Positions 1 to 7,017 are shown, counted from the first letter of the stretch. The stretch: 11,677 bases of DNA from Oscillospiraceae bacterium (GCA_017620315.1 JAFZQQ010000301.1:1-11677), one strand, 5' to 3'. Notes: a model not told the origin generated them from the letters alone. A program made the numbers and translations.

Positions 1-258
1 AATGAGCCGGAAGTGATACCAGACCAACTCGACCTCTTTTGGAGCGGCATAGACCGCACGCAGCGCCTTCTTGCCGCCGATACTGACAGGGGAGAGCTCA
101 AACTCCTCCCAGCTGTCCGCAAACTCTCCGTGCGCGACAAGGATAGCGCGGTCGACGTCGTCGTCCGCGTCGGGATAAAGCGTGATCGTGACCTCCGTGC
201 CGCAGGGAACGGCGCCGTACGGCGTCTTGCAGCGCGCCTCGCGGGAATCAAAATACAT
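1..258 (-). CDS. Glycoside hydrolase family 13 protein (alpha-amylase/neopullulanase-like), N-terminal 86 residues only
   Basis: This is the beginning of a leftward gene that leaves the window, so only 86 codons are visible. The start ATG (258-256) has a clear GGAGGG ribosome binding site at 270-265, 6 nt upstream. The protein opens MYFDSREARCKTPYGAVPCG, followed by T-E-V-T-I-T-L. A tyrosine-aspartate-serine start, then a 'P-Y/F-G-A-V-P-x-G-T-x-V' segment leading into beta strands, is the pattern I know from the N-terminal beta-sandwich of clostridial GH13 glucan hydrolases. The rest of the visible part alternates short strands and acidic loops, consistent with that domain. No catalytic (beta/alpha)8 barrel residue is inside the window, so the enzyme class rests on the N-terminal domain alone. 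It follows mrdA on the same strand after 117 bp with no convincing terminator, so cotranscription is possible. Such enzymes hydrolyse alpha-glucans such as starch or glycogen fragments. The visible part shows no signal peptide, which suggests a cytoplasmic enzyme. Confidence 0.7.
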   Translation of the reverse strand, partial: MYFDSREARCKTPYGAVPCGTEVTITLYPDADDDVDRAILVAHGEFADSWEEFELSPVSIGGKKALRAVYAAPKEVELVWYHFRLI

Positions 259-375
259 TATAATCCCTCCAAGCAACGTCATTTCTTCTGATATGGTGAA
301 TCTCTCTGATAGCCGGCCGGCGTACCGGCTCAGCGCCTCCCGGACAGAAGCGCAGCGATTCCTGACGAATCATGC
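259..375. other. Intergenic gap between mrdA and the GH13 gene
   Basis: This is 117 bp with no gene. It contains the GH13 ribosome binding site (265-270) and a short GC-rich inverted repeat, AGCCGG at 311-316 with CCGGCT at 325-330, that has no U-tract on either strand. I see no good sigma-A promoter on the minus strand, so expression of the GH13 gene may depend partly on readthrough from mrdA. Confidence 0.5.
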
Positions 376-2415
376 TTATTTAAGCAAAACATTCTCACCG
401 GAGATGCTGGGGTCGGCGGCGGTGAAGTAGGCGTTGATTATCTTCACCGCGGTGGAAGCAAGCGCGCTGCCGGTGTCGCCCTTTTCTATGACGACGGCTA
501 TCGCTATCTGCGGGTCATCATAGGGGGCAAAGGCAACAAATACGCCGTTGCTTATCGTGCCCTTGCCGCCAGTCTGCGCAGTACCGGTCTTTGCCGCGGC
601 GTCGACCACACAATCGCGAAACTCATTTCTGACGCTTCCGTCGGTGACGAGGCGGCGCATTCCCGTGAGCACCGCGCGCAGATTCTTGTCGCTGATCTCT
701 ACGGTCTCCACGGGCGGTTCGCTGTAGACATAGACCGGCACCGCGCTGTCGTATTCGCTGACGTCCTTGAGAAGGTGCGCCTTATAGCGCTCTCCGCCTC
801 CGGCAAGCGTCGCGATATAGTTTGCAAGCTGCAGCGGCGTAAACAGATCATACGCCTGACCTATCGCGGCCTGCAGCGTAAAACCGTCAGTCCAGTGCTG
901 GCCCTTGAGTGAATTGACGTACTCCGGAGATGTCATCGTGCCGACACTCTCTGGTATCTCAATGCCCGTCGGCACTCCGAGTCCGAACGCTTTGGCATAT
1001 TTTTCGAGCGTCGCTATACCTGTGAGCTTTCCCACCTCATAGAAGAAATAGTTGCAGGAGACCGTTATGGCATCGGTGACGTTAACGAGCCCGTGGTTGC
1101 CCGGCCAGATCCAGCACTTGAGATTCAGGTCGTAGAACTTGTAGACGCCGAGATCGCGTATCTTGGTCTGTGTTGTAATGATGCCGCTTTCCAGCGCGGC
1201 GACCGCGACCGCGGGCTTGAAGGTCGAGCCCGGCGCAAACGCCCACTGAGTCGCGCGGTTGAGCATCGGGTGCATAGGGTCCTCGTTGAGCTGGGCAAAA
1301 TCACGGTTAAAGGTCTTGCGCGAAAAGGTGGGATATGTGGCGAGCGCCAGCGCGTCGCCGGTGCCTATCTGTATGACCGCCGCCGCGGCGCCGCGGTCGA
1401 TGCCGTCCGCCTCCGTCATTTTCTCGACCGCTTCCGTGATGATCTGCTCGACCTCCGCTTGATAATCGGCGTCTATGGTAAGAGAAATGTTGTACCCGGG
1501 CTTCGGCTCCGTGGAATACAGCTCCGAAATCACCTTGCCGTCGGTGTTCATCGTGACAACGCGCTTGCCGTCAGTCCCGCGGAGATAGTCCTCAAACGCA
1601 GCCTCGACGCCGTCTATGCCTACAAGGTCGTTCCAGCGGTAGCCCTCCTTGTCCTTATAGTCGTCCCAGTTCTGTATTTTACCGATATGGCCGAGGATAT
1701 GAGGCGCGCATTCGGTCTGGTACTCTCTCACGCTGGTGGTGCCGACCTTCACGCCGTTGTACCCGCCGTCCTTCAAAAGCGATATGAGCGTGACGTCCAC
1801 GCCGGAGGCGAAGCGGAAGGTCCCGTCGCCGTCCATCTTGGCGGTCGCCAGGGAATAGCGAAGCCCGACCAGCGCGCGGCGCTGTGTGGCGCTGAGCGAT
1901 TCATCCACGCCGAACTCGGTACACATAAGCTCGAACACATTCTGCGGGGACACTCCGTCGCGCATCTCGTCGGTAGTCATTCCGTCCTCGACCCACTTTT
2001 TGCTGGTGAGATACTTAATGAGCATACCGGAGCGCGGCACGCTGAGGTCGTAGGCATAAGGAGCGGCGTCAGTCAGCGGAAGCTCGTCGACCCACTCGAC
2101 GCCTTCGCGCCGGAGCAGGGCAATGAGCCTCAAAAGCTCGTTATTGATCTCGGCACTCTCCACGAGAGAAGGGTCGAAGGTCAGCGTATATGCCGCACGG
2201 TTTGAAACAAGGACTTTTCCGTTGCGGTCGGTTATGATCCCGCGCGACGCCTCCACGGGCTCGACGATCGTGTTCGTGCGCACGGACATTGCCTTGTAGT
2301 CGGCTCCGTGTACGATCTGCGCGTTGAACATGCTTACCGTATATACTCCGATGCAGAGCATGAACATAAGACAGAGCGTAAAAAGCCGCCGGCGCAGCTT
2401 TTTGGTTTCCTGCAT
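376..2415 (-). CDS. mrdA: Penicillin-binding protein 2 (elongasome transpeptidase)
   Basis: Class B penicillin-binding protein of 679 residues that forms peptide cross-links in peptidoglycan during lateral wall growth, acting outside the membrane with RodA and MreCD. An N-terminal membrane anchor spans about residues 10-32. The dimerisation/linker region starts near the RGIITDRNG motif (58-66) and includes GIDGVE near 266-272. The transpeptidase domain carries all three active-site motifs: S-T-F-K with catalytic Ser397, S-C-N at 453-455 and K-T-G-T at 609-612. The open frame extends 21 codons further upstream, but I chose ATG 2415-2413 because a perfect AAGGAGG (2430-2424) sits 8 nt before it, and the longer N-terminus (Cys-rich, within mreD) looks like out-of-frame translation. 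The gene follows mreD with a 13-nt gap, and the mreD stop TAA runs straight into the Shine-Dalgarno. The position behind mreC-mreD favours PBP2 over the divisome paralogue FtsI. Confidence 0.93.
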   Translation of the reverse strand: MQETKKLRRRLFTLCLMFMLCIGVYTVSMFNAQIVHGADYKAMSVRTNTIVEPVEASRGIITDRNGKVLVSNRAAYTLTFDPSLVESAEINNELLRLIALLRREGVEWVDELPLTDAAPYAYDLSVPRSGMLIKYLTSKKWVEDGMTTDEMRDGVSPQNVFELMCTEFGVDESLSATQRRALVGLRYSLATAKMDGDGTFRFASGVDVTLISLLKDGGYNGVKVGTTSVREYQTECAPHILGHIGKIQNWDDYKDKEGYRWNDLVGIDGVEAAFEDYLRGTDGKRVVTMNTDGKVISELYSTEPKPGYNISLTIDADYQAEVEQIITEAVEKMTEADGIDRGAAAAVIQIGTGDALALATYPTFSRKTFNRDFAQLNEDPMHPMLNRATQWAFAPGSTFKPAVAVAALESGIITTQTKIRDLGVYKFYDLNLKCWIWPGNHGLVNVTDAITVSCNYFFYEVGKLTGIATLEKYAKAFGLGVPTGIEIPESVGTMTSPEYVNSLKGQHWTDGFTLQAAIGQAYDLFTPLQLANYIATLAGGGERYKAHLLKDVSEYDSAVPVYVYSEPPVETVEISDKNLRAVLTGMRRLVTDGSVRNEFRDCVVDAAAKTGTAQTGGKGTISNGVFVAFAPYDDPQIAIAVVIEKGDTGSALASTAVKIINAYFTAADPSISGENVLLK

Positions 2416-2428
2416 ACAAGCGGCCTCC

Positions 2429-2935
2429 TTATATCGTGAACTTGCGGTGCAGGTGCAGCAGCACCGGATGGCATACAACGAGCAGGATGCACGAGACCGC
2501 GGTCTCGCAGAGCATCATCAGCAGCATCGGCCCCGCTTCCGCATGGCATTTGAGCCGGAGCGCAAGCATATTGAGCACGTCGACGAACACGAAGGTCAAC
2601 GTGGTCAGCGCAAGCGAGCACAAAAACCCCGGCTGCAACACGCTCTTTGCCAGTATCGAGCAGCAAAGCGACGCGGCCGTAAACGCAAGCGTATAGACGC
2701 AGGGAAAAGTGCCGGCTATCGTGAGGTCGCAGAGCACCCCAACGACTATCGCATATATCACCGCGCTTTTCGTGTCCTCCAGCGAGGCGACCACGCCGAC
2801 GAGCAGCGGAGGGAGGAACATGGTCACACCCAGCACCCTCAGATCGCGCAGCGTTAACGAAAACAGCAGCGTCAAAAGAAGCGAGACCGCGCCATAGCTG
2901 CCCCATTTAATTATATAATCGCGTCTTGTCAGCAT
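2429..2935 (-). CDS. mreD: Rod shape-determining protein MreD
   Basis: A 168-residue polytopic membrane protein of the Rod (elongasome) complex, usual length for the family. Hydrophobic segments lie at about residues 13-29, 33-51, 57-74, 78-97, 104-126 and 136-160, separated by short loops. The G-V-L-C-D-L sequence at 66-71 matches the G-L-L-x-D-like signature common in MreD. The open frame continues about 33 codons upstream inside mreC, but ATG 2935-2933 is the sensible start: it lies 10 nt after the mreC stop and has GAGG (2947-2944) at 8 nt spacing, formed within the mreC stop region TGAGG. The extended N-terminus would be Ser/Arg-rich and unlike MreD. MreD sequences diverge strongly, so identification relies on topology plus its place between mreC and PBP2. 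No function beyond Rod-complex scaffolding can be read from the sequence. Confidence 0.88.
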   Translation of the reverse strand: MLTRRDYIIKWGSYGAVSLLLTLLFSLTLRDLRVLGVTMFLPPLLVGVVASLEDTKSAVIYAIVVGVLCDLTIAGTFPCVYTLAFTAASLCCSILAKSVLQPGFLCSLALTTLTFVFVDVLNMLALRLKCHAEAGPMLLMMLCETAVSCILLVVCHPVLLHLHRKFTI

Positions 2936-2945
2936 AGCCTGCGCC

Positions 2946-3785
2946 TCACTCGACGATGTCGAAGCTCTTGATGATAAAGACCTCTGTCTGCGAATCGAAA
3001 TCGCACATCGGGGCAAGGACGGCGTACTGCGCAAGCCCGTCGTCGTCAGACTCCACGCTCTCCACCGTGCCGATCACGATGTTTGAGGGATAATAGCCGC
3101 CGAGACCGGAGGTGACGATATAGTCGCCGACCAGAAGCGGCGCCTCGGTGGGAAGAAAGCTGAGCTTGAGCTTGTTCTCACGCATCAGGGCAAAGTCGCC
3201 CTCGGCGATCACTACGTCTCCGGTACGGAACAGCAGCGCGCCGATCTCCGTGTCTGTATCCACGATAGTCTGCACCGTACACCAGTTGAGTCCGACCTCG
3301 ATCACGACGCCGATCATATAGCCCTCGCTGCTGACAACGACGTTCTTTACGGCCACGCCGTGCGACGTACCCTGATTGAGCGTCAGCGTGCGCGTCCAGT
3401 TGTTGGCGCTGCGCTCAAGCACCATCGCGGACTCCATCTCAAAATCGCGGCGCTGCTCGCGAAGGTCAATAAGCTCGCGCAGAAGCTTGTTTTCCTCACG
3501 GTCGCGGTCGGCCTGCCTCGCGTTTGCGCGAAGCTCGGCAACCTCCTCGCGCAGCGCGGCGTTCTCCTCGAGCAGGTCGTTGTATTCCTTATAATAATGT
3601 TTCTTGTCCTCGATCCACCGGCTGACCGTTTCCGATGCGCTGCGGAACGGCGAGGTGACGATCCCCGCGGCGTTGTGCAGCGCAGTCGAGGTGGAGGTGA
3701 AGTAAGAAAGCACGCTCAAAAGCACCGCGATCAGCGCCGCGGCGGCAAGAATCCATATTCCGAATTTGGAAAAAAAGTCCTTCAA
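2946..3785 (-). CDS. mreC: Rod shape-determining protein MreC (TTG start)
   Basis: A 279-residue bitopic protein that bridges the elongasome to periplasm-side PBPs and activates PBP2. It has a short basic N-terminus, one membrane span (about 9-30), a long charged coiled coil (about 57-115, rich in E, R and L heptads) and a C-terminal double beta-barrel region. The barrel carries the family signatures N-W-T-R-T-L-T-L-N-Q-G (129-139) and VTSGLGGYYPSNIVIG (224-239). The start codon is TTG (3785-3783). No ATG, GTG or other TTG lies in frame in the 15 nt upstream, GAGG (3797-3794) sits 8 nt before it, and the residues after it (K-D-F-F-S-K-F) are a typical MreC opening. The preceding maf stop TGA overlaps this Shine-Dalgarno. 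The rare start codon could lower MreC translation relative to its neighbours; that is inference. Confidence 0.93.
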   Translation of the reverse strand: MKDFFSKFGIWILAAAALIAVLLSVLSYFTSTSTALHNAAGIVTSPFRSASETVSRWIEDKKHYYKEYNDLLEENAALREEVAELRANARQADRDREENKLLRELIDLREQRRDFEMESAMVLERSANNWTRTLTLNQGTSHGVAVKNVVVSSEGYMIGVVIEVGLNWCTVQTIVDTDTEIGALLFRTGDVVIAEGDFALMRENKLKLSFLPTEAPLLVGDYIVTSGLGGYYPSNIVIGTVESVESDDDGLAQYAVLAPMCDFDSQTEVFIIKSFDIVE

Positions 3786-3795
3786 GCCGTTATCC

Positions 3796-4389
3796 TCATC
3801 CCAAAAGCTCTACGCCGAACTCCCGCAGCGCCTGAGCCAACGGAAGCAGCGGAAGCCCCATCACATTGTAATAATCCCCGTCTATACGCTCGACCAAAAG
3901 CGCCCCAAGACCCTGTATTCCGTAAGCGCCGGCTTTATCCATCGGCTCGCCGCTCGCGATATAGGCGCGAAGCTCGCGCTCCTCGCAGCGCCTGAAGTAT
4001 ACGTATGTGGTAACTGTAAAGCATTTTATCCTGTCGCCCTTTCGCACGGTGACGCCGGTGCAGACGGAATGAGCGTTCCCCGAAAGCTCCGTAAGCATAC
4101 GAAGAGCGTCAGCCCTGTCGCGCGGCTTGCCGAGTCTTTCATTGCCGAGGAACACCATCGTGTCCGCCGTTATAACAATGTCCTCCTCGGCTGTAAGCGC
4201 ACGCGCGGCCTCGGCCTTCGAGCGCGCTATGTGCGCAACGGTCTCCTGAGGGCTCAGACCCGCGGGATACGATTCGTCCGCCTCCGGGACGACAATATCA
4301 AAATCCTCTATCCCAATACGGCGAAGCAGCTCTTGCCGTCTCGGTGAACCGGACGCAAGCACAATACGACAATTTGTTATATTATTCAT
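3796..4389 (-). CDS. maf: Maf-family nucleoside triphosphate pyrophosphatase (dTTP/UTP type)
   Basis: A cytoplasmic house-cleaning enzyme of 197 residues that hydrolyses canonical or modified nucleoside triphosphates to the monophosphate and pyrophosphate. The family motifs are complete: LASGSPRRQELL at 11-22 (Ser14 and Arg17 in the nucleotide-binding loop), the A-D-T metal-binding site at 75-77, G-K-P at 87-89, EPMDKAGAYGIQG at 148-160, and N-V-M-G-L-P-L at 175-181. The D-K-A-G-A-Y-G-I-Q-G form is what I associate with the YhdE/Maf dTTP/UTP subgroup. The start ATG (4389-4387) follows the U32 gene by 18 nt with an AAGAG-type Shine-Dalgarno at about 8 nt. Maf genes commonly sit beside mre genes in Firmicutes. 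In Bacillus subtilis radC and mreB lie between maf and mreC, and both are absent here. Confidence 0.93.
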   Translation of the reverse strand: MNNITNCRIVLASGSPRRQELLRRIGIEDFDIVVPEADESYPAGLSPQETVAHIARSKAEAARALTAEEDIVITADTMVFLGNERLGKPRDRADALRMLTELSGNAHSVCTGVTVRKGDRIKCFTVTTYVYFRRCEERELRAYIASGEPMDKAGAYGIQGLGALLVERIDGDYYNVMGLPLLPLAQALREFGVELLG

Positions 4390-4407
4390 ATAATTTACTC
4401 TTTGTAA

Positions 4408-6438
4408 TTATTCTACGCCGCGGTAAAAAAGGCCACGCGTAATATCCGGCGGCGGGCATTCGCCGCCGTCGACATGCGCTTTCAATATGTCGGCGCATTC
4501 CTCGGCGGTTTCTGTGGTAAAGCGAAGTCTTGCATAGCTCAGTCCGATGTCCTGCCAGTCGGTGCGGTCAAGAAGATAGAGCGTCTTGCTGTTTTCTATC
4601 TCACAGCGCCCGCCGCAGGCGTCAAGAACAGGGAAGCGTTCGCCGCGCCGGTCGGTCAGCATGCCGTTCGTCGCTATGCGGTTCTCGGTGATCATCAGTG
4701 GAAGACGTCCGTAGACGACCGCCTCGCACGGAATGTACTTTTGCAGATCGCGTATCTGTTCGCGCCGCAGCTCAAACGAAACGGTGACGGAAGCAAGACC
4801 CTCGTCCTTCAAAAGCCGGATAGCCGCAGAGTTGAATACGTTTAGTGATATATCTCCCCGTTTTTCCAGTTCGCAATCGGAGGTCAGCGCAATGTGGCCA
4901 AGGTTTCCGATGCCTACGGCGGATATCCCGCGCCGAGGCGCTTCCATCAACATACCCCGCAGCTCGCCCTCGTCGCGCGTTCTGTATATGCGCGGCAAAA
5001 GCGCGCAAAAGCGTGTCCGGTCGAGATAAGCCCAAAGCTCTGTCTTTCTCAGCTCGTCGATGGGAAGATAAATCATTTCGGGCCTTAGATCAACCAGGCG
5101 ATCCGTCAGCTGCTCCGCTTTCATAAGCGACACTGTAAAGCGAGGCGGCATGTCAGTGTTTTTAACGCTTTCCGGCGCGGTATAGTGCATGGTGCGTCTT
5201 AAGCTGAGCTCCGTTCTCTTTGCCTCAAGCTCAGTGAGAGCGTCGCGCCGAAGCGCGTTTATTGCCGCGGCCGATATCGAAAGGCCGTCGTCGATCTGGA
5301 CTATGCAGTCGGACACAGTGAACGCGGTGCCGCCGGTCTTGCGAAGGCGCTGCTCCGCCTCCTCGGCGGTGACGCTGTGCGAACGCGCCGGCTCCGGCGT
5401 CGCGCCGGTAACAGTGACCACGTTTCCGTCTTCGTCTCCGGCAAGCAGGGTCATCGGGTGAGCGGCGGAGATCTTCGCCGCAAAGCGGACAGGCACGGTG
5501 CGCAGGTTCTCCCGTTCATACTCCGAGCGAAGCTCCGCGAACCAGTCCTCGGGCCAGCGTGCCGTGGCGGGCCGGACACCGAACATCTCCGCGCCCTTAT
5601 GCCCGGTATAGTATCCGTCGGTAAACCCGTCGCGCGAAAAAGCCTCGGCAAGGCGGGCGCGTTCCTCATCGGTAGGCGCGCGGTTCTCACGGACAAGCCT
5701 TGAATAGATCCCCGTCACAGCGGCGACATACTCCGGGCGCTTCATCCGTCCCTCAAGCTTCACGCAGGCAACGCCCATCTCGCGAAGCTCCGGGATATGG
5801 TCCGCAAGCTGATTATCGCGAAGGCTGAGCGGATAGACCCCTTCATAGGGGAGGCGGCAGGGCTGAGCGCAAAGCCCGCGGTTGCCGCTGCGCTGACCGA
5901 TGACGGCGCTCATGGAGCACTGGCCGGAATAGCACATACAAAGCGCGCCATGTACAAAGACCTCAAGCTCAATGGGACTTTCGCGGCAAAGCTCCGCGAT
6001 ATCGTTTTTTGAAAGCTCGCGCGCGAGCACCACCCGGCTGAGGCCAAGCCTTGCGGCTTCGCGCACGCCGGACAGCGTATGTACCGACATCTGCGTACTG
6101 GCGTGCAGCGGCATATCGGGCACGACCCGGCGCAGCGTGTCCAAAACTCCCCAGTCCTGAACCAGTATCGCGTCAACGCCCGCTTCGTTCGCGACACGCG
6201 CCGTGGAAGCGAGCGCATGGAGCTCCCGGTCGTTTATCAGCGTATTGAGCGTCAGATATACCTTAGCACCGCGCAGATGGCAGTATGCCGCGACGCCGCG
6301 CAGATCCTCGGGCGAAAAATTGCGCGCGCCGCGGCGGGCGTTGAAATCGTCAACTCCGAGGTATACAGCGTCAGCTCCGTTTTGTACAGCGGCGACAAGC
6401 GCCTCCCGCGAGCCTGCCGGCGCAAGAAGCTCCATCAT
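4408..6438 (-). CDS. U32-family (collagenase-like) protein, probable RNA hydroxylation factor of the RlhA/TrhP type
   Basis: A large U32-family protein of 676 residues. These were once called peptidases; characterised members (RlhA on 23S rRNA, TrhP on tRNA wobble uridine, UbiU/UbiV) act in hydroxylation with an iron-sulfur cluster. The N-terminal barrel opens MMELLAPAGSREALVAA and has HASTQMSVH at 112-120. A Cys-rich block follows, with cysteines at 167, 169, 174, 190 and 194 (M-C-Y-S-G-Q-C and C-A-Q-P-C-R), then KLEGRMKRPEYVA at 227-239. The middle region (about 320-420) looks like the DUF3656-type insert of long members. The C-terminal part has YGRLPLMITENRIA (576-589) and Cys608/Cys612, and ends near T-R-G-L-F-Y-R-G-V-E. 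The open frame extends upstream, but GGAGG (6450-6446) is too close to ATG 6444 (1 nt) and is 7 nt from ATG 6438, so I start there; ATG 6435 is possible. The exact RNA target cannot be told from sequence. Confidence 0.85.
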   Translation of the reverse strand: MMELLAPAGSREALVAAVQNGADAVYLGVDDFNARRGARNFSPEDLRGVAAYCHLRGAKVYLTLNTLINDRELHALASTARVANEAGVDAILVQDWGVLDTLRRVVPDMPLHASTQMSVHTLSGVREAARLGLSRVVLARELSKNDIAELCRESPIELEVFVHGALCMCYSGQCSMSAVIGQRSGNRGLCAQPCRLPYEGVYPLSLRDNQLADHIPELREMGVACVKLEGRMKRPEYVAAVTGIYSRLVRENRAPTDEERARLAEAFSRDGFTDGYYTGHKGAEMFGVRPATARWPEDWFAELRSEYERENLRTVPVRFAAKISAAHPMTLLAGDEDGNVVTVTGATPEPARSHSVTAEEAEQRLRKTGGTAFTVSDCIVQIDDGLSISAAAINALRRDALTELEAKRTELSLRRTMHYTAPESVKNTDMPPRFTVSLMKAEQLTDRLVDLRPEMIYLPIDELRKTELWAYLDRTRFCALLPRIYRTRDEGELRGMLMEAPRRGISAVGIGNLGHIALTSDCELEKRGDISLNVFNSAAIRLLKDEGLASVTVSFELRREQIRDLQKYIPCEAVVYGRLPLMITENRIATNGMLTDRRGERFPVLDACGGRCEIENSKTLYLLDRTDWQDIGLSYARLRFTTETAEECADILKAHVDGGECPPPDITRGLFYRGVE

Positions 6439-6445
6439 AGACATG

Positions 6446-6450
6446 CCTCC
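6446..6450 (-). promoter_or_regulatory. Ribosome binding site that decides the U32 start
   Basis: GGAGG reads on the minus strand. Three in-frame ATG codons follow at 6444, 6438 and 6435, at spacings of 1, 7 and 10 nt. The 7-nt spacing supports 6438 and makes the first ATG unlikely to be used. Confidence 0.75.
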
Positions 6451-6460
6451 ATATAAATTC

Positions 6461-6484
6461 AAAAAAGCGGCACGCCGCTTTTTT
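6461..6484 (-). terminator. Intrinsic terminator-like hairpin between zapA and the U32 gene
   Basis: A perfect inverted repeat: AAAAAAGCGG, 4-nt loop, CCGCTTTTTT. On the minus strand it gives a G/C-rich stem core flanked by an A-tract and a six-U tail, the standard intrinsic terminator form. It is almost symmetric, so it could work on either strand. It lies 26 nt after the zapA stop, and the U-tract ends 10 nt before the U32 Shine-Dalgarno. Confidence 0.7.
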
Positions 6485-6510
6485 GAGGGGATATAGCTTT
6501 ACAATTCCCG

Positions 6511-6978
6511 TCAGCCTTCAGAGGTGACGGAAGTGTCCAGCATATCGACCTGTTCGGCCTCTTCGCTCCGCACGGCGGGCTTTTCGGGCTCTGAGGGCTT
6601 TTCGGCTTTTTCACTCTTTTCAGGCTTTTCGCGCTTATCGGCCTTTTCGGGCTTTTCGGGCTTTGACGAGCTCTTGCTGAGCTGATAGACCTGGCGGCGA
6701 AGCGCCGAGATCTCGTTTCTGAGCTGGTTGTTTTCGTCGATGCTCTGCTTGAGCTGGTTGCGAAGATCGTCGGTCGTCTGACGCAGCTTGAACAGATCAT
6801 CCGCAACGTTGATCGCGGTCAGTACAGCGGCGTCGGTGCGTCCGACCTTTGATGAGTTCAAAAGCTCGGTGAGCTTTTCGTCGACATAGCTGCCGACCTT
6901 TTGCATATAGGAGGGAGCTTCTTCCGCGACAAGAGTGTATTCCTCCCCGCAGATGCTGACGGTAACATGATTCTGCAT
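6511..6978 (-). CDS. zapA: Cell division protein ZapA with a Lys/Glu/Pro-rich C-terminal tail
   Basis: A 155-residue ZapA-like protein that bundles or stabilises FtsZ filaments at the division site. The first 100 residues fit the family. A short beta region opens MQNHVTVSICGEEYTLVAEE (1-20), then come the helix with Y-V-D-E-K-L near 31-36, the characteristic A-A-V-L-T-A-I-N-V-A-D-D-L-F-K-L (50-65) and a long coiled coil to about 102. Unlike typical ZapA (about 85-110 residues), about 50 residues follow, including a K-P-E triplet repeat (106-134) and a mostly acidic end. I chose ATG 6978-6976, with AGGA 7 nt upstream. A GTG at 6999 is in frame but would add only K-G-Q-E-Q-A and lacks its own good site. 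It is the first gene of the leftward cluster, directly facing the divergent promoter region. A zapA-U32 neighbour pair is, to my knowledge, common in Clostridia, which supports both calls. Confidence 0.88.
   Translation of the reverse strand: MQNHVTVSICGEEYTLVAEEAPSYMQKVGSYVDEKLTELLNSSKVGRTDAAVLTAINVADDLFKLRQTTDDLRNQLKQSIDENNQLRNEISALRRQVYQLSKSSSKPEKPEKADKREKPEKSEKAEKPSEPEKPAVRSEEAEQVDMLDTSVTSEG
6577..6663 (-). repeat. Imperfect 9-bp tandem repeat in zapA coding for K-P-E triplets
   Basis: About nine to ten degenerate copies of the 9-mer AAGCCCGAA (read on the minus strand) lie end to end. They encode K-P-E, K-P-E, K-A-D, K-R-E, K-P-E, K-S-E, K-A-E and then a slipped K-P-S-E-P-E-K-P. The repeat stays in frame, so copy-number change would lengthen or shorten the tail without a frameshift. 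Confidence 0.8.
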
Positions 6979-7008
6979 AGCTTGTTCCTGTCCTTTCACT
7001 AAAGATGC

Positions 7009-7017
7009 TTATCCACC
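7009..7017 (+). promoter_or_regulatory. DnaA-box-like 9-mer
   Basis: TTATCCACC matches the DnaA box TTATCCACA at 8 of 9 positions. It lies in the divergent intergenic region between the likely zapA transcription start and the zapA start codon. It is a single site without a cluster, so it may be chance. Confidence 0.25.

Noticed and set aside
13-291. A plus-strand 92-codon frame at the left edge
   Set aside because: The opposite strand carries the GH13 N-terminal domain with a proper start and ribosome binding site; the plus frame has neither.
311-330. GC-rich inverted repeat AGCCGG...CCGGCT after mrdA as a terminator
   Set aside because: There is no U-tract on either strand and the stem is only 6 bp, so I do not call a terminator.
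1093-2205. A 370-codon open frame on the plus strand, antisense to mrdA
   Set aside because: It lies wholly inside the well-supported PBP2 gene; its protein is Arg/Val/Leu-rich without recognisable motifs, as expected for a shadow frame in GC-rich sequence, and it has no convincing ribosome binding site or promoter.
2324-2857. A 177-codon plus-strand frame spanning the mreD/mrdA junction
   Set aside because: It is antisense to two clear genes and is very rich in Arg, His and Gln, with no family features.
6577-6663. Short repeats in zapA as a possible CRISPR-like or regulatory array
   Set aside because: The 9-bp units are contiguous, degenerate, without spacers, and in frame as K-P-E codons, so they are a coding repeat.
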